Below are positions 16,639 through 24,807 of a DNA stretch of 64,000 nt, piece by piece (positions within the stretch are counted from its first letter, which is position 1; each line of letters begins with the position of its first letter). The notes beneath the pieces are model-generated. The model saw only the letters and a program-made list of their open reading frames with translations. It was not told the origin of the DNA and made no database searches. The position numbers and the translations under genes are program-made. The DNA comes from JAGLWW01 sp964640225. Lineage in GTDB: Archaea; Aenigmatarchaeota; Aenigmatarchaeia; PWEA01; JAGHBM01. The stretch covers positions 44,315-108,314 of the forward strand of contig CAZXFI010000002.1 in NCBI GenBank assembly GCA_964640225.1. The letters run 5' to 3'.

Positions 16639-17567
16639 ACCCTTTCTATGAGGCTCTTTATAAGCAAAGGAAGCATAACCGTGGCATCCCCTTCTATCGT
16701 CACGAACTTCGCGTTCTCCCTGACTTTTCCCCATGAAACGGCTTCCCTGATTCTTGCTCCCGAGAGCGAGCCGTCCCATTCAGGAGCCGTGGTCACGTAA
16801 ACAGCGTAGTCAAGCCCTTCCCTGAACTGATTCCACCATATTGTGTGGTGCTTTGATATTCCTCCCCCCAGCATCAGGGCGCCCGTCTTCTTTGCGTCGT
16901 ATATTATTCTGGAAATCTGTTGCTCGTCTTTCATCAGGTTCACGTTGAAGTCCCTGTGCCCGTCCTGCCAGAAAAGCCAGACCTGGTAGCCCCACGCGCC
17001 GTCCGTGGGCCCCGGCACGAAAACAGGTATCCTGTTCTTCCATGCCCAGTAAACGATGGAGGACTCGGCCTTTTCCTCGTCTTTTATTGCCTCGCCGAAC
17101 TTCCACACAAGCTCCGGGGTGGACCAGTCTTTACCTTCTTCATAAATCTTCCCGAGAATGGGCTGCATCTTCTCCTCCAGCACCACGCCGTAGCTTTCGT
17201 TGGGTATGAATATGTTTCCTTCCCTGTTTATGCCCTTACGGTGCAGCTCCCTATCGTCGGCCTCAAAAGAGCCGTGGTAGTAGTCGCACCAAATCCTGGC
17301 CAGGTCGTGGTCCAGGGTGCCGCACGTAGTCACAACCACGTCAACCATGCAGTTTTTCACAAGGTCCTTTATTATCCCCCTGCACCCGGTTGACACCAGG
17401 CAGGCGGGAAAAGAAAGGAATTTAACGCATTCCCCGTCCTTAACCATTTTTTCAAGTATCTCAACCCCCAAGCCAACCTTCTTGGCCACGAAGCCCCCGG
17501 AATCCTTCATCAGGTTCGCAAGCTCCGGCCATTCCCTGTTGAGGTCAATATCCTTTACCTTCTCCAT
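16635..17567 (-). CDS. dys: Deoxyhypusine synthase
   Basis: A 310-residue NAD-dependent enzyme that transfers aminobutyl from spermidine to a lysine of aIF5A. The catalytic lysine motif is GGGISKHHTIWWNQ, and other landmarks are VVVTTCGTLDHDLAR, GPTDGAWGYQVWLFWQDG and VYVTTAPEWDGSLSGAR. ATG at 17567 was chosen over GTG at 17576. The substrate protein aIF5A is at 19.85 kb and agmatinase, which feeds polyamine synthesis, at 19.0 kb, so three pieces of hypusine metabolism cluster within 4 kb. Confidence 0.95.
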   Translation of the reverse strand: MEKVKDIDLNREWPELANLMKDSGGFVAKKVGLGVEILEKMVKDGECVKFLSFPACLVSTGCRGIIKDLVKNCMVDVVVTTCGTLDHDLARIWCDYYHGSFEADDRELHRKGINREGNIFIPNESYGVVLEEKMQPILGKIYEEGKDWSTPELVWKFGEAIKDEEKAESSIVYWAWKNRIPVFVPGPTDGAWGYQVWLFWQDGHRDFNVNLMKDEQQISRIIYDAKKTGALMLGGGISKHHTIWWNQFREGLDYAVYVTTAPEWDGSLSGARIREAVSWGKVRENAKFVTIEGDATVMLPLLIKSLIERV

Positions 17568-17597
17568 GCTAACCACTTAAAATAGTAAAGATTGGGA

Positions 17598-17792
17598 TTA
17601 ATATCTGTTCCTTGAGTGAAGTATCTCAAGCCTCGTCATCCTGTTTTTTCTCTCCTTCTTTTCTTCCCTGTTTCTCCTGTAGGCCGTTCTCGTGTTCCTG
17701 AAATACCTGACCACTGGAGAATTGTCCAGAAATCCGTCATATCTGAAAGATTCGTCAGTGTAATCCTCCAGAGAGTTTGTTTCCAAATCCAT
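17598..17792 (-). CDS. Small basic protein, 64 residues
   Basis: A short, highly charged protein with an acidic start (DLETNSLEDYTDESF) and an arginine-rich middle (TRTAYRRNREEKKERKNR). A TTTTAAATA box lies about 45-50 bases upstream of the ATG. No family was recognised. The polar, low-complexity composition means it could be a chance frame. Confidence 0.45.
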   Translation of the reverse strand: MDLETNSLEDYTDESFRYDGFLDNSPVVRYFRNTRTAYRRNREEKKERKNRMTRLEILHSRNRY

Positions 17793-17854
17793 GTCATCAA
17801 ATGTAACTACTTAATAGTTATTATTTACAGCAACTAGTATTTAAAACCGATTAC

Positions 17855-18325
17855 TTAAGCGTTAAGAATCCAGACGCTGTAATTCAGGAAAGCGGCGAAG
17901 CTTACCCAGATTATATAAGGCACCAGAAGCCAGGCCGCCTTCCTTGAAATCCTGCGGAAAAGGAAAATCGTGGCGGCTATAGCGAGCCACAGGATTATTA
18001 TTTCAATAAAGGCGTAGAACGGGTTGTTCAGGCCGAAGAAAAGGAAGGACCAGAGTGTGTTGAGGCCAAGCTGGACACCGAAGACCGAGACTGCCAGCCT
18101 GTTTTTTTCCAGCCCCTTCTCCCAGACAAGATAAAGGGACACGCCCATCATTATAAACAGAGCGGTCCACACAGGAGCAAAAATCCAGTTCGGCGGAGTC
18201 AGGGCGGGCTTCTGGATTGAGGCGTACCACACGGGTATGTTCTGGGCCGTGAAAACGGAGCCCAGCAGCCCCGCCATGTTTGCTGTAATGATGGAAAGGA
18301 TAAGCCTGCCTGTTTTAACGTTCAT
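17855..18325 (-). CDS. tspO: TspO/MBR family membrane protein
   Basis: A 156-residue, five-helix membrane protein. TspO landmarks are visible: WYASIQKPALTPPNWIFAPV with the PPNW-x-F-x-PVW loop, LGLNTLWSFLFFGLNNP at helix 3-4, and a terminal NYSVWILN. TspO proteins bind porphyrins, sterols or other small hydrophobic ligands, and are often stress-linked. The start at 18325 gives the usual family length. Longer in-frame readings extend into the divergent gene. It shares a short AT-rich promoter region with the gene at 18375. Confidence 0.9.
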   Translation of the reverse strand: MNVKTGRLILSIITANMAGLLGSVFTAQNIPVWYASIQKPALTPPNWIFAPVWTALFIMMGVSLYLVWEKGLEKNRLAVSVFGVQLGLNTLWSFLFFGLNNPFYAFIEIIILWLAIAATIFLFRRISRKAAWLLVPYIIWVSFAAFLNYSVWILNA

Positions 18326-18374
18326 AAAAATATTATAACCGCAGTATTTATCCTTTTTCCCTGTAATTTTTAAT

Positions 18375-19079
18375 ATGAACAAACGCTCGGATTCGTTCAA
18401 GTGCCTGGAAAACGAGGTTTTCAAGCCCCTGTCACGTCCGTCCGGCCAGGGAAATATCATTTCAAGGAAGCTTACCAAAGGCATGACCGTTGTGGGGGAA
18501 ACAGGAACCGATGGCATTGTCTATAAAACCTCAATAACCGAAAGCAGCGTCTGCAAGGCAAAGGATTTCGTAAGGCACTCGGTTTATTTTAAAGGCAGGG
18601 AAACCCCCTCGGTTGAATTGAACGTGTACGGCGGAAGCAAGGACATCAAAATAATAAGAGAGGATGTTTCAAGGATTTACGAATTTATTGAAGGCCTGAT
18701 TGATTTCTCCAGCCCGGAAGACATGCCCTATGAAAACTTCAGGGGTTATGCTGATTCCCTGAACGGGGAAAGGAAGGAAGAAAAGACTTTTGAAAAAAGA
18801 TTCCTTGAGATGAAAAACGGCTACACCAGCACAGCAAAAATCAACAAAAAGGAGAAAACGAGCAAACACGACTACCTGAAGCTTTCCGTAAGCCGCGGCA
18901 GCTCTGAGCATGAAAATGCATCGTGTGAAATACGCTCCGAAAAAAAATCACGGGATTCCAGGGAAGCCAACAGCTTGCTGGGGCCTTTCCTGAAAGAGAT
19001 GGAAAAAATAACGGTGGTCAGAGATTACCGAGAGCCTGCAGAATCGTCCTGGCTGCCAGACTGGGCGTCGGGCCGTTGA
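18375..19079 (+). CDS. Hypothetical protein, 234 residues
   Basis: A polar protein of unknown family. The N-terminal 110 residues look globular (KGMTVVGETGTDGIVYKTSI, then VELNVYGGSKDIKIIREDV and IYEFIEGLIDF). The C-terminal half is lysine/serine-rich and probably disordered (EKKSRDSREANSL). The TATA box is shared with the divergent tspO. Its last 62 bases lie antisense to the end of agmatinase, which is long for a convergent overlap. The C-terminal twenty residues may therefore be an extension after loss of an earlier stop. Confidence 0.65.
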   Translation: MNKRSDSFKCLENEVFKPLSRPSGQGNIISRKLTKGMTVVGETGTDGIVYKTSITESSVCKAKDFVRHSVYFKGRETPSVELNVYGGSKDIKIIREDVSRIYEFIEGLIDFSSPEDMPYENFRGYADSLNGERKEEKTFEKRFLEMKNGYTSTAKINKKEKTSKHDYLKLSVSRGSSEHENASCEIRSEKKSRDSREANSLLGPFLKEMEKITVVRDYREPAESSWLPDWASGR

Positions 19080-19809
19080 AACCACTCGCGGACAGCTCCA
19101 CGATGTCCATTCCCACGACTTTTTTCCCGAAAATTCGGTCTATTAACCCGAAAACTTCCCGCGGAGTCAGGCCTCCCGGCTCCCTGAAACCTGTTTCAGG
19201 CGCGTACGCCGGGTCAAAAACATCCATATCTATTGTGAGGTAAACTGGGCCTTTCAGCTCCTTGAGGTCTTTGCCTACACTGTACTTTCTGTAAAGTTTT
19301 TCCTCACTCTCGTCCCAGGACCTCGCCCCCAGTTGCACTAGTTCAAAACCTTGGTTTGCCGCGTGATAAGCCCATGTGTTGTGGGCGTGGCCGCCTTTCA
19401 CCAGGTCCCTGTGGGCATCCAGCTGCACGATTGTTCGGGGCTTTAGGGCCTCCGCCACAGGCAGAGTCACCAGGTGCTCCCCTCCGATGAAAACGGGAAA
19501 AACTCCGCTGTTGGCCCGCATCATTGAATTGACCGTGTCTTTTATCCTCCGGGCCGTCTCCCGGTAGTCGCCGAAAACCACGTCCACGTCACCCAGGTCG
19601 CAGATTTTCAATTCGCGGAACGGGTTTTTCTTCTTTTCCGGCAGATAAGAGATTGTGTTCTTCAGGGCCTGCCGGACAAGCGCGGGCCCGAACCTCTGGT
19701 TACCCAGGGAGGAGGCCGTTGAATCAAACGGCAGACCCAGGAAGCACACGTCCGCCTCTTTCAGCGGGTGCTCGGGCACAAAGCTCTTGCTTGCGTAAAG
19801 CATGTCCAT
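19018..19809 (-). CDS. speB: Agmatinase/ureohydrolase
   Basis: A 263-residue arginase-fold enzyme that splits agmatine to putrescine and urea. Binuclear manganese motifs are GGEHLVT, QLDAHRD, AHNTW and the TIDMDVFDPAYAPETG segment, all intact. ATG at 19809 was chosen, about 30 bases from a TTTTTATTT box. A longer reading would cross into the aIF5A gene. Putrescine feeds spermidine, the donor for deoxyhypusine synthase encoded nearby. Its 3' end overlaps the convergent hypothetical gene by 62 bases. Confidence 0.92.
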   Translation of the reverse strand: MDMLYASKSFVPEHPLKEADVCFLGLPFDSTASSLGNQRFGPALVRQALKNTISYLPEKKKNPFRELKICDLGDVDVVFGDYRETARRIKDTVNSMMRANSGVFPVFIGGEHLVTLPVAEALKPRTIVQLDAHRDLVKGGHAHNTWAYHAANQGFELVQLGARSWDESEEKLYRKYSVGKDLKELKGPVYLTIDMDVFDPAYAPETGFREPGGLTPREVFGLIDRIFGKKVVGMDIVELSASGFNGPTPSLAARTILQALGNL

Positions 19810-19847
19810 GATTTTCTTAAAGGAACAAGAAATAAAAAGGTTTGGAT

Positions 19848-20228
19848 TTATCCGATTAGAACTTTTTTTCCCATGACTTTCCAGTACATTATCTCCTGGC
19901 CCTCGCTGAACTGCCCTTTCAGCTCTTTCGGCAGCGCGCACTCAAACGTTTCGTAATCCTGCATGTCCATGAGCTGCACGGAATTTCCCGTAACTGACAG
20001 CACCTGGGCCTTGAGCTTTTCTATTATAGGAACATCAACCATCGCGGAGCCCGGCTTGACAATCTCCCTTCTCTTGTTGTCTATCACTCCCACGGCCTCT
20101 ATCCTGGCCTTTGCCGAGCCGTGTTTCCCGGGTTTTGAGGTGGAAACTTTAATTACTTTGCACGGCTCGTCATCTATCACCACATAATTCCCAGGCTTCA
20201 GACCCTTTGCTTCTGTCTGCGTCTTCAT
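19848..20228 (-). CDS. eif5A: Translation initiation factor 5A (aIF5A)
   Basis: A 126-residue factor of normal archaeal length that binds the ribosome and relieves stalling. The hypusine site lies in STSKPGKHGSAKARIE, with Lys35 (PGKHG) the modified residue. The N-terminal SH3-like domain and C-terminal OB fold (VQLMDMQDYETFE) are complete. The modifying enzyme, deoxyhypusine synthase, is 2.3 kb away on the same strand. A GGAGGTGTAAAA site precedes the ATG, and the histone gene lies immediately upstream. Confidence 0.96.
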   Translation of the reverse strand: MKTQTEAKGLKPGNYVVIDDEPCKVIKVSTSKPGKHGSAKARIEAVGVIDNKRREIVKPGSAMVDVPIIEKLKAQVLSVTGNSVQLMDMQDYETFECALPKELKGQFSEGQEIMYWKVMGKKVLIG

Positions 20229-20246
20229 TTTTACACCTCCAGAAAA

Positions 20247-20450
20247 TCACTTGCTAACAAGCTTTATGTCCCTTGCCTTTACAGTCTTTCTTCCGGCATG
20301 CCTTGCGGCCACTACTGCATCCTTTGCCAAATCGTCGGCTATCTCTTCAACTATGTCCCTGAGCTCTTCAACAGCCTTGTCAGACATTCTATCCACTCCC
20401 GCCTTCTTTGCAACCCTTTTCAAAGGAGCCAATGGTAGATTAGCCATCAT
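20247..20450 (-). CDS. Archaeal histone
   Basis: A 67-residue single histone fold without tails. Landmarks are LPLAPLKRVAKKAGVDRMSD for helix 1 and loop 1, the long central helix (EELRDIVEEIADDLAKDAVV) and ARHAGRKTVKARDIKLV at the end. Dimers wrap DNA and can stack into longer hypernucleosomes. Two ATG codons are adjacent. The second, at 20447, is better spaced from GAGGTGAT. It probably shares a transcript with aIF5A, 18 bases downstream. Confidence 0.96.
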   Translation of the reverse strand: MMANLPLAPLKRVAKKAGVDRMSDKAVEELRDIVEEIADDLAKDAVVAARHAGRKTVKARDIKLVSK

Positions 20451-20482
20451 ATCACCTCTAAATCACTTATATTTTTTAATAT

Positions 20483-21664
20483 TTAAAACAATTTCCTTGC
20501 CAGCGCTATCAGCCTTGGTTTTTTAAGCAGTATTTTTCCCAGTTTCATCATCTTGTTTCCTCTGGTGAATTCCACTATGTCCTCGCCTGTCAGGTTTTCG
20601 GCAAGCATGTTCAGGTCCTCGTCGGAGAGTTTTTCCACGACCTCTCTCAGCTTCTGCACTTTTTCAAGCGCGTGGCCCCTCTTTTCCCACCAAACTTTAT
20701 TGTACTCGGAGAGGTTTTTTCGGGAGACGTCACCTTCCTTCATGGCCCTGGCAATCACGTCCCCGGCCATCTGCCCCGCCAGGGTGGCCTCCTTCAGGCC
20801 TCCGCCGTGAATCGGGTTCACCTGGTGGGCCGCGTCCCCGACAACGACGAGCCCGTCTGAAACCATGTTCTTCAGGAAGCCGCCCACAGGGATTCCCCCG
20901 GAGTTTACTTCAATTATTCCGGAGTCCCTGAATATTTCCGGGTGGCTCTCTATGAAAGCGTCAAGGTAGTGCTTGGCGGTTTTTTTCGAGCCGGCTGTTC
21001 CTATCCCCACGTTGGCCACGTCCTTTCCCTTGGGAAAAATCCACACGTAGCCCCTGGGGGCAACCTCGTTTCCCATGAAGAGCTCCAGATAGTGCGGATT
21101 TCCCAGTTTCAGGTTGCACATCTCGTACTGGAAGCCGGAGTCCACGTTTGAAATCAGGTTGGTGGTGTCAAGCCCGGCCTTTCTGGCCACCGAGGACTCA
21201 ACCCCGTCGGCCGCCACAAGCACCCTGCATTTCAGCTCCATCTCCTTTCCCTGGGCGTTCACTCTGACTCCTTTCACGAAATTCCCCTCCTTTATGATAC
21301 CGGTTACCTCGGTTTTCGCCTGCACACAGGCTCCTGTCCTGGAAGCCCTGGAGGCAAGCCACTTGTCAAACACCTTTCTTTCCACAACGTAGCCTCCGCT
21401 GTCCTCAAAAACTATTTTCACGCTCTTGCCGTTGGGGGCGTAAACTGTGGCTCCCTCAATTACCTGTCCTATGTATTTTTCCGGTATTTTTCCGATTATC
21501 TTCTCCGTGCTGAAAGTCAGGCCTTCTCCGCACCTTTTGGGCGAGCCTATTTCCTGCCTTTTTTCAAACATAATTGTCTTCAGGCCCGCTTCCGCGCACC
21601 TCTTCGCCACCGCGCACCCTCCTGGCCCGGCGCCCACAACTATCACGTCATAATCATTTTCCAT
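20483..21664 (-). CDS. Geranylgeranyl reductase family flavoprotein
   Basis: A 393-residue FAD enzyme expected to saturate the isoprenoid chains of archaeal membrane lipids (digeranylgeranylglycerophospholipid reductase). The FAD motif VVGAGPGGCAVAKRCAEAGL is at the N-terminus, CGEGLTF follows near residue 46, and VVGDAAHQVNPIHGGGL binds the FAD pyrophosphate. Its start overlaps the stop of a two-cluster ferredoxin gene, the likely electron donor. The CrtI-like oxidoreductase upstream is also isoprenoid-linked by family. Confidence 0.9.
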   Translation of the reverse strand: MENDYDVIVVGAGPGGCAVAKRCAEAGLKTIMFEKRQEIGSPKRCGEGLTFSTEKIIGKIPEKYIGQVIEGATVYAPNGKSVKIVFEDSGGYVVERKVFDKWLASRASRTGACVQAKTEVTGIIKEGNFVKGVRVNAQGKEMELKCRVLVAADGVESSVARKAGLDTTNLISNVDSGFQYEMCNLKLGNPHYLELFMGNEVAPRGYVWIFPKGKDVANVGIGTAGSKKTAKHYLDAFIESHPEIFRDSGIIEVNSGGIPVGGFLKNMVSDGLVVVGDAAHQVNPIHGGGLKEATLAGQMAGDVIARAMKEGDVSRKNLSEYNKVWWEKRGHALEKVQKLREVVEKLSDEDLNMLAENLTGEDIVEFTRGNKMMKLGKILLKKPRLIALARKLF

Positions 21665-21836
21665 CCTTTTTCACCATTATCGCCCCCACTGGGCAGACTT
21701 TTTCGCACAGCCCGCATTCTATACAAATCTCCGCGTCGTGTCGCAGCCCTGATTCCTTCAGGTCAAGTGCGAGTTTTGGACATACGCCCACGCAGGCCCC
21801 GCACCTGAGGCATTTTTTTCTGTCAATTTCCCACAT
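21654..21836 (-). CDS. Two [4Fe-4S] cluster ferredoxin
   Basis: A 60-residue bacterial-type ferredoxin with two complete CxxCxxCxxxCP motifs (CLRCGACVGVCP and CIECGLCEKVCP). The 3' end overlaps the start of the geranylgeranyl reductase gene by eleven bases, so the two are coupled. Archaeal lipid reductases accept electrons from ferredoxins, which makes a donor role here a reasonable inference. It is soluble and cytoplasmic, with no extra domain. Confidence 0.93.
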   Translation of the reverse strand: MWEIDRKKCLRCGACVGVCPKLALDLKESGLRHDAEICIECGLCEKVCPVGAIMVKKDGK

Positions 21837-21850
21837 AAAACCGCCAATAA

Positions 21851-23179
21851 TTATTTGGAAACATTATAATTTATATCGTTTTTTATGAAATTCCAGCATC
21901 TCATGGCGCTGTCCGCGCAGAGAGTTCCCCCGCTGCCCCAGCCCCTTGTGTCCGTTCCCACCACGTAAAGCCCATTTATATTGGTTTTCTGTTCAGGAAG
22001 CTGGAATATGCTGTTGCCGCACTTCTGCAGAGTCTTCTCGGCCCTGCACACCTGCACATGCTCCATGTCCATGTGTTTCTTGTAGCCGGGTATGAAATTT
22101 TCTATGGTTTTTTCCATATCCTTTATCATAAGCCTCTTTTCCTTGTGCATTATCGCGCTGACTCCGAGAAGCTGGTGTCCGGAGGGAGCAAGCTTGGGCT
22201 CAAAATCCGTTATGAAGCAGCACCAGTGGGGAGATTCCATGCTTTCCATGATTCTTATCCTGGAGGCGCCTTCCCAGTCCGCGACCTTCTTCTTGAAGCC
22301 CACCCACATGGTTATAGCGTCGTAGTCATCGTATTTGGGCATGCTCATTTCCAGGCTGCCCCCTTCTATCATGCCTGGCAGATCCCTAAGCAGGCCGTCG
22401 TAAATTACTATAAGGGACTTGTATAGCTTTCCTCCGACTCTTACCCCCCGAACCTTGTTGTCCTTCACCACGATGCTTTCAACCTCCCTTCCCGTGCGGA
22501 CATCAAGGCCTTCGCTTATCAGGAGCTTGGGCACGGTCACCAAGCCGCCCTTCGGGTACCAGTCCTCCTCTATGCCGTTCCTTTTTGAGGAAACATGGCT
22601 TATCACGTAGCCCGGTGTAAGCCTCCTCTTTCTGACAAACGTGTCAACGAACCTTGAAAGCGAGCCCTTCTTTATGGAGCACCCGTTGCACATCCAGCTT
22701 AGGGCGTTCAGGAAATAGAGAGTCTCGTCTTTTTTTATGAATTTTTTCACGTACTCGTAGGTGGGCCGGTCGCAGTCGGAGCCTTCCCTTCCTATCCTCA
22801 GGAAGTGAAGCATCATTCTCACGAATCTTACCCTTTCCCCGGCCGGCAGGAGCTGGAATTTTAGCATTTCGGAAAGATTTCCCGGAAGCTTTCCCTCCTT
22901 TTCCCCCAGATAGAACCTGTATTCCTTATGCCTCACGAAATTCTTTTCAAACACGTCTTTTCCCACGTATTTTCTCAGGAGTGTCGGAAGCTCTCCCGTG
23001 GAGCCCCTGGTGAGAAAGTGGAGCCCCGTATCCACGACGTAATTGCCTATCTGGTACGAGGTAAAGGAGCCTCCCCAGTTGTTTTTCCTCTCAAATATTA
23101 CCGGATTGAAACCGTTTTTCTTTAGTATGACAGCGGCGGCAAGGCCACCCATTCCCGAACCAACTACTATCGGCTTCAT
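21851..23179 (-). CDS. CrtI/phytoene desaturase-like FAD oxidoreductase
   Basis: A 442-residue flavoprotein of the NAD(P)/FAD-dependent phytoene desaturase superfamily. The N-terminal VVGSGMGGLAAAVILKKNGF and FERKNNWGGSFTSY are the dinucleotide-binding and substrate-entry motifs. The C-terminal LYVVGTDTRGWGSGGTLCAD is the conserved FAD-closing segment. ATG 23179 was used because upstream codons add only three residues. Members act on carotenoids, retinol or lipid isoprenoid chains. The lipid reductase and ferredoxin downstream suggest a lipid role, but this is unproven. Confidence 0.82.
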   Translation of the reverse strand: MKPIVVGSGMGGLAAAVILKKNGFNPVIFERKNNWGGSFTSYQIGNYVVDTGLHFLTRGSTGELPTLLRKYVGKDVFEKNFVRHKEYRFYLGEKEGKLPGNLSEMLKFQLLPAGERVRFVRMMLHFLRIGREGSDCDRPTYEYVKKFIKKDETLYFLNALSWMCNGCSIKKGSLSRFVDTFVRKRRLTPGYVISHVSSKRNGIEEDWYPKGGLVTVPKLLISEGLDVRTGREVESIVVKDNKVRGVRVGGKLYKSLIVIYDGLLRDLPGMIEGGSLEMSMPKYDDYDAITMWVGFKKKVADWEGASRIRIMESMESPHWCCFITDFEPKLAPSGHQLLGVSAIMHKEKRLMIKDMEKTIENFIPGYKKHMDMEHVQVCRAEKTLQKCGNSIFQLPEQKTNINGLYVVGTDTRGWGSGGTLCADSAMRCWNFIKNDINYNVSK

Positions 23180-23210
23180 GGCAACCACTTTGGTAAAAAA
23201 GTATTTAAAA

Positions 23211-24509
23211 TTAAGGAGTCAGCCTTTCCGGGTCCCTGGGAAACAATGCAGCCTCTCTTACGTTTTCCAGGCCAAGGAGCTGCATGATAAACCTCTCTAT
23301 CCCCAGGCAAAAGCCTCCATGCGGAGGAACCCCGTACCTGAAAAATTCCGTGAACCACTTTAAGTTTTCAGGATTCAGTTTCTTCTCCTTTATCTGTTCT
23401 ATAATCTGCTCGTGCCTGTGCTCCCTCTGTCCGCCCGAGCTTTGCTCAACTCCCCTGAAAAGCAGGTCCACGCTTCTTGCCCATTTGTCGTCAAACTTCA
23501 TCACGTAAAAGGGTTTCTCTGAGAAGGGAAACCTGTTTATGAAGCAAAAATCGTTTTTGTATTTTTTCTTGGCGTACTCTCCGAGGAGCCTTTCCCCTTC
23601 CGTGTCGTAAGAGCACCCGAATTCAACTTTCTTGCCCATTTTTTCCAGTATTTCATAAATTTCAGGGAACCTGATTTCGGGGAACGGGGTTTCCGGTATT
23701 TTTACCTTAACGCCCAGCGTTTCCAGTTCCTCGCATTTCCTGACCCTTTTGAGTCCCGCGATTACTATCTCCTCCTGGAGCCTCATAACGTCTTTTTCAT
23801 CCTCTATAAAACTCATTTCCACGGCTATTCCCCTGTGCTCGCATAGGTGCCTTTGCGTGTGGCTCAGCTCGGCTCTCCAGCTCGGCCCCACGTCCGCGAC
23901 CTTCTCAATACCGGAAGCGATTGCAAGCTGCCTGTGAAGCTGCGGGTCCTGCCTGAGAAACGCCTTTTCGTTGAAATAGTCAAAAGAGAAAATCTCCGAG
24001 CCCCCCTCGGACGTGCCGCTTATTATGCAGGGGGTGAAAACAGAAACGAAGCCGTTTTTTGAAAGGTAGTCCTGCACGCCCTCCACGAACTTTGATTCCG
24101 CCTTGATTACCGCAAGGTTTTTCGGGTTCCTCAGGTCAAGGCACCTCCAATCAAGCCTCTTGTCCAGGCCCGTGTTCACCTTCCCGGAGAAGTCTATGGG
24201 GAGCGGAACCTCCGCCTTTGAAAGAACTTCTAATTTTTCCGGCAATATCTCCAGCCCCCCAGGCGCCTCTTTGTTGAGCTTGACCGTGCCTTCTGCCTTT
24301 ATGACGCTTTCTTCCGTGATTTTTCCAGCCTTTTCCAGCATCTTGTCAGGGACGGCGCCCCTTTTAAGAATGAGCTGGGCCTCGCCCGTCATGTCCCTGA
24401 GTATCAGAAACCTGAGGTTGTCGGAGCCCCTTACTTTCCTTACCCATCCAGCGAGCTCCACCCTGTCGCCGTCCTTTCTTGGAATTTCCTTGGTGAAAAT
24501 TCTTTTCAT
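23211..24509 (-). CDS. aspS: Aspartyl-tRNA synthetase
   Basis: A 432-residue archaeal-type class IIb synthetase without the bacterial GAD insertion. The N-terminal OB fold (RVELAGWVRKVRGSDNLRFL) is followed by the flipping-loop region (GTSEGGSEIF), motif 2 (WRAELSHTQRHLCEHRGI) and motif 3 (GGFCLGIERFIMQLLG). The start at 24509 gives the expected N-terminus. Longer in-frame readings upstream run through the small membrane protein gene. It may be discriminating, because AsnRS is also present. Confidence 0.94.
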   Translation of the reverse strand: MKRIFTKEIPRKDGDRVELAGWVRKVRGSDNLRFLILRDMTGEAQLILKRGAVPDKMLEKAGKITEESVIKAEGTVKLNKEAPGGLEILPEKLEVLSKAEVPLPIDFSGKVNTGLDKRLDWRCLDLRNPKNLAVIKAESKFVEGVQDYLSKNGFVSVFTPCIISGTSEGGSEIFSFDYFNEKAFLRQDPQLHRQLAIASGIEKVADVGPSWRAELSHTQRHLCEHRGIAVEMSFIEDEKDVMRLQEEIVIAGLKRVRKCEELETLGVKVKIPETPFPEIRFPEIYEILEKMGKKVEFGCSYDTEGERLLGEYAKKKYKNDFCFINRFPFSEKPFYVMKFDDKWARSVDLLFRGVEQSSGGQREHRHEQIIEQIKEKKLNPENLKWFTEFFRYGVPPHGGFCLGIERFIMQLLGLENVREAALFPRDPERLTP

Positions 24510-24520
24510 AACACACACTC

Positions 24521-24766
24521 TCAGAAAAGGTTGTAAAACATGGTCCAGGAAATCGCCCACACGAGCATGTAAATCCACATGCCGTTTCCAATCCACCAGG
24601 TCGCTTTTTCCTTCCCCAGCTTCTTTTCCAGAACCTTGAGCAGGGCGAAGGCCACCAGGGCCATGAGCAGAAGCGAAAGAAGCCTGTCTCCAATCAGGAA
24701 CGAGACCGCCCCCACGGGAATTCCTGCCGCGGCAAAGGCCAAAAAAGACTTGTTTTCCTTTTTCAT
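24521..24766 (-). CDS. Small three-helix membrane protein
   Basis: An 81-residue integral membrane protein with helices in FLAFAAAGIPVGAVSFLIG, LLSLLLMALVAFALLKVL and WIYMLVWAISWTMFYNLF, separated by a basic loop (EKKLGKEKATWW). It ends eleven bases before aspS and is probably cotranscribed with it. Its function is not recognised. It shares a short AT-rich promoter region with the divergent exported-protein gene. Confidence 0.75.
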   Translation of the reverse strand: MKKENKSFLAFAAAGIPVGAVSFLIGDRLLSLLLMALVAFALLKVLEKKLGKEKATWWIGNGMWIYMLVWAISWTMFYNLF

Positions 24767-24807
24767 AAGTCAATTTATTTAAATAATGATTTAAATATAT
24801 TTTATGT

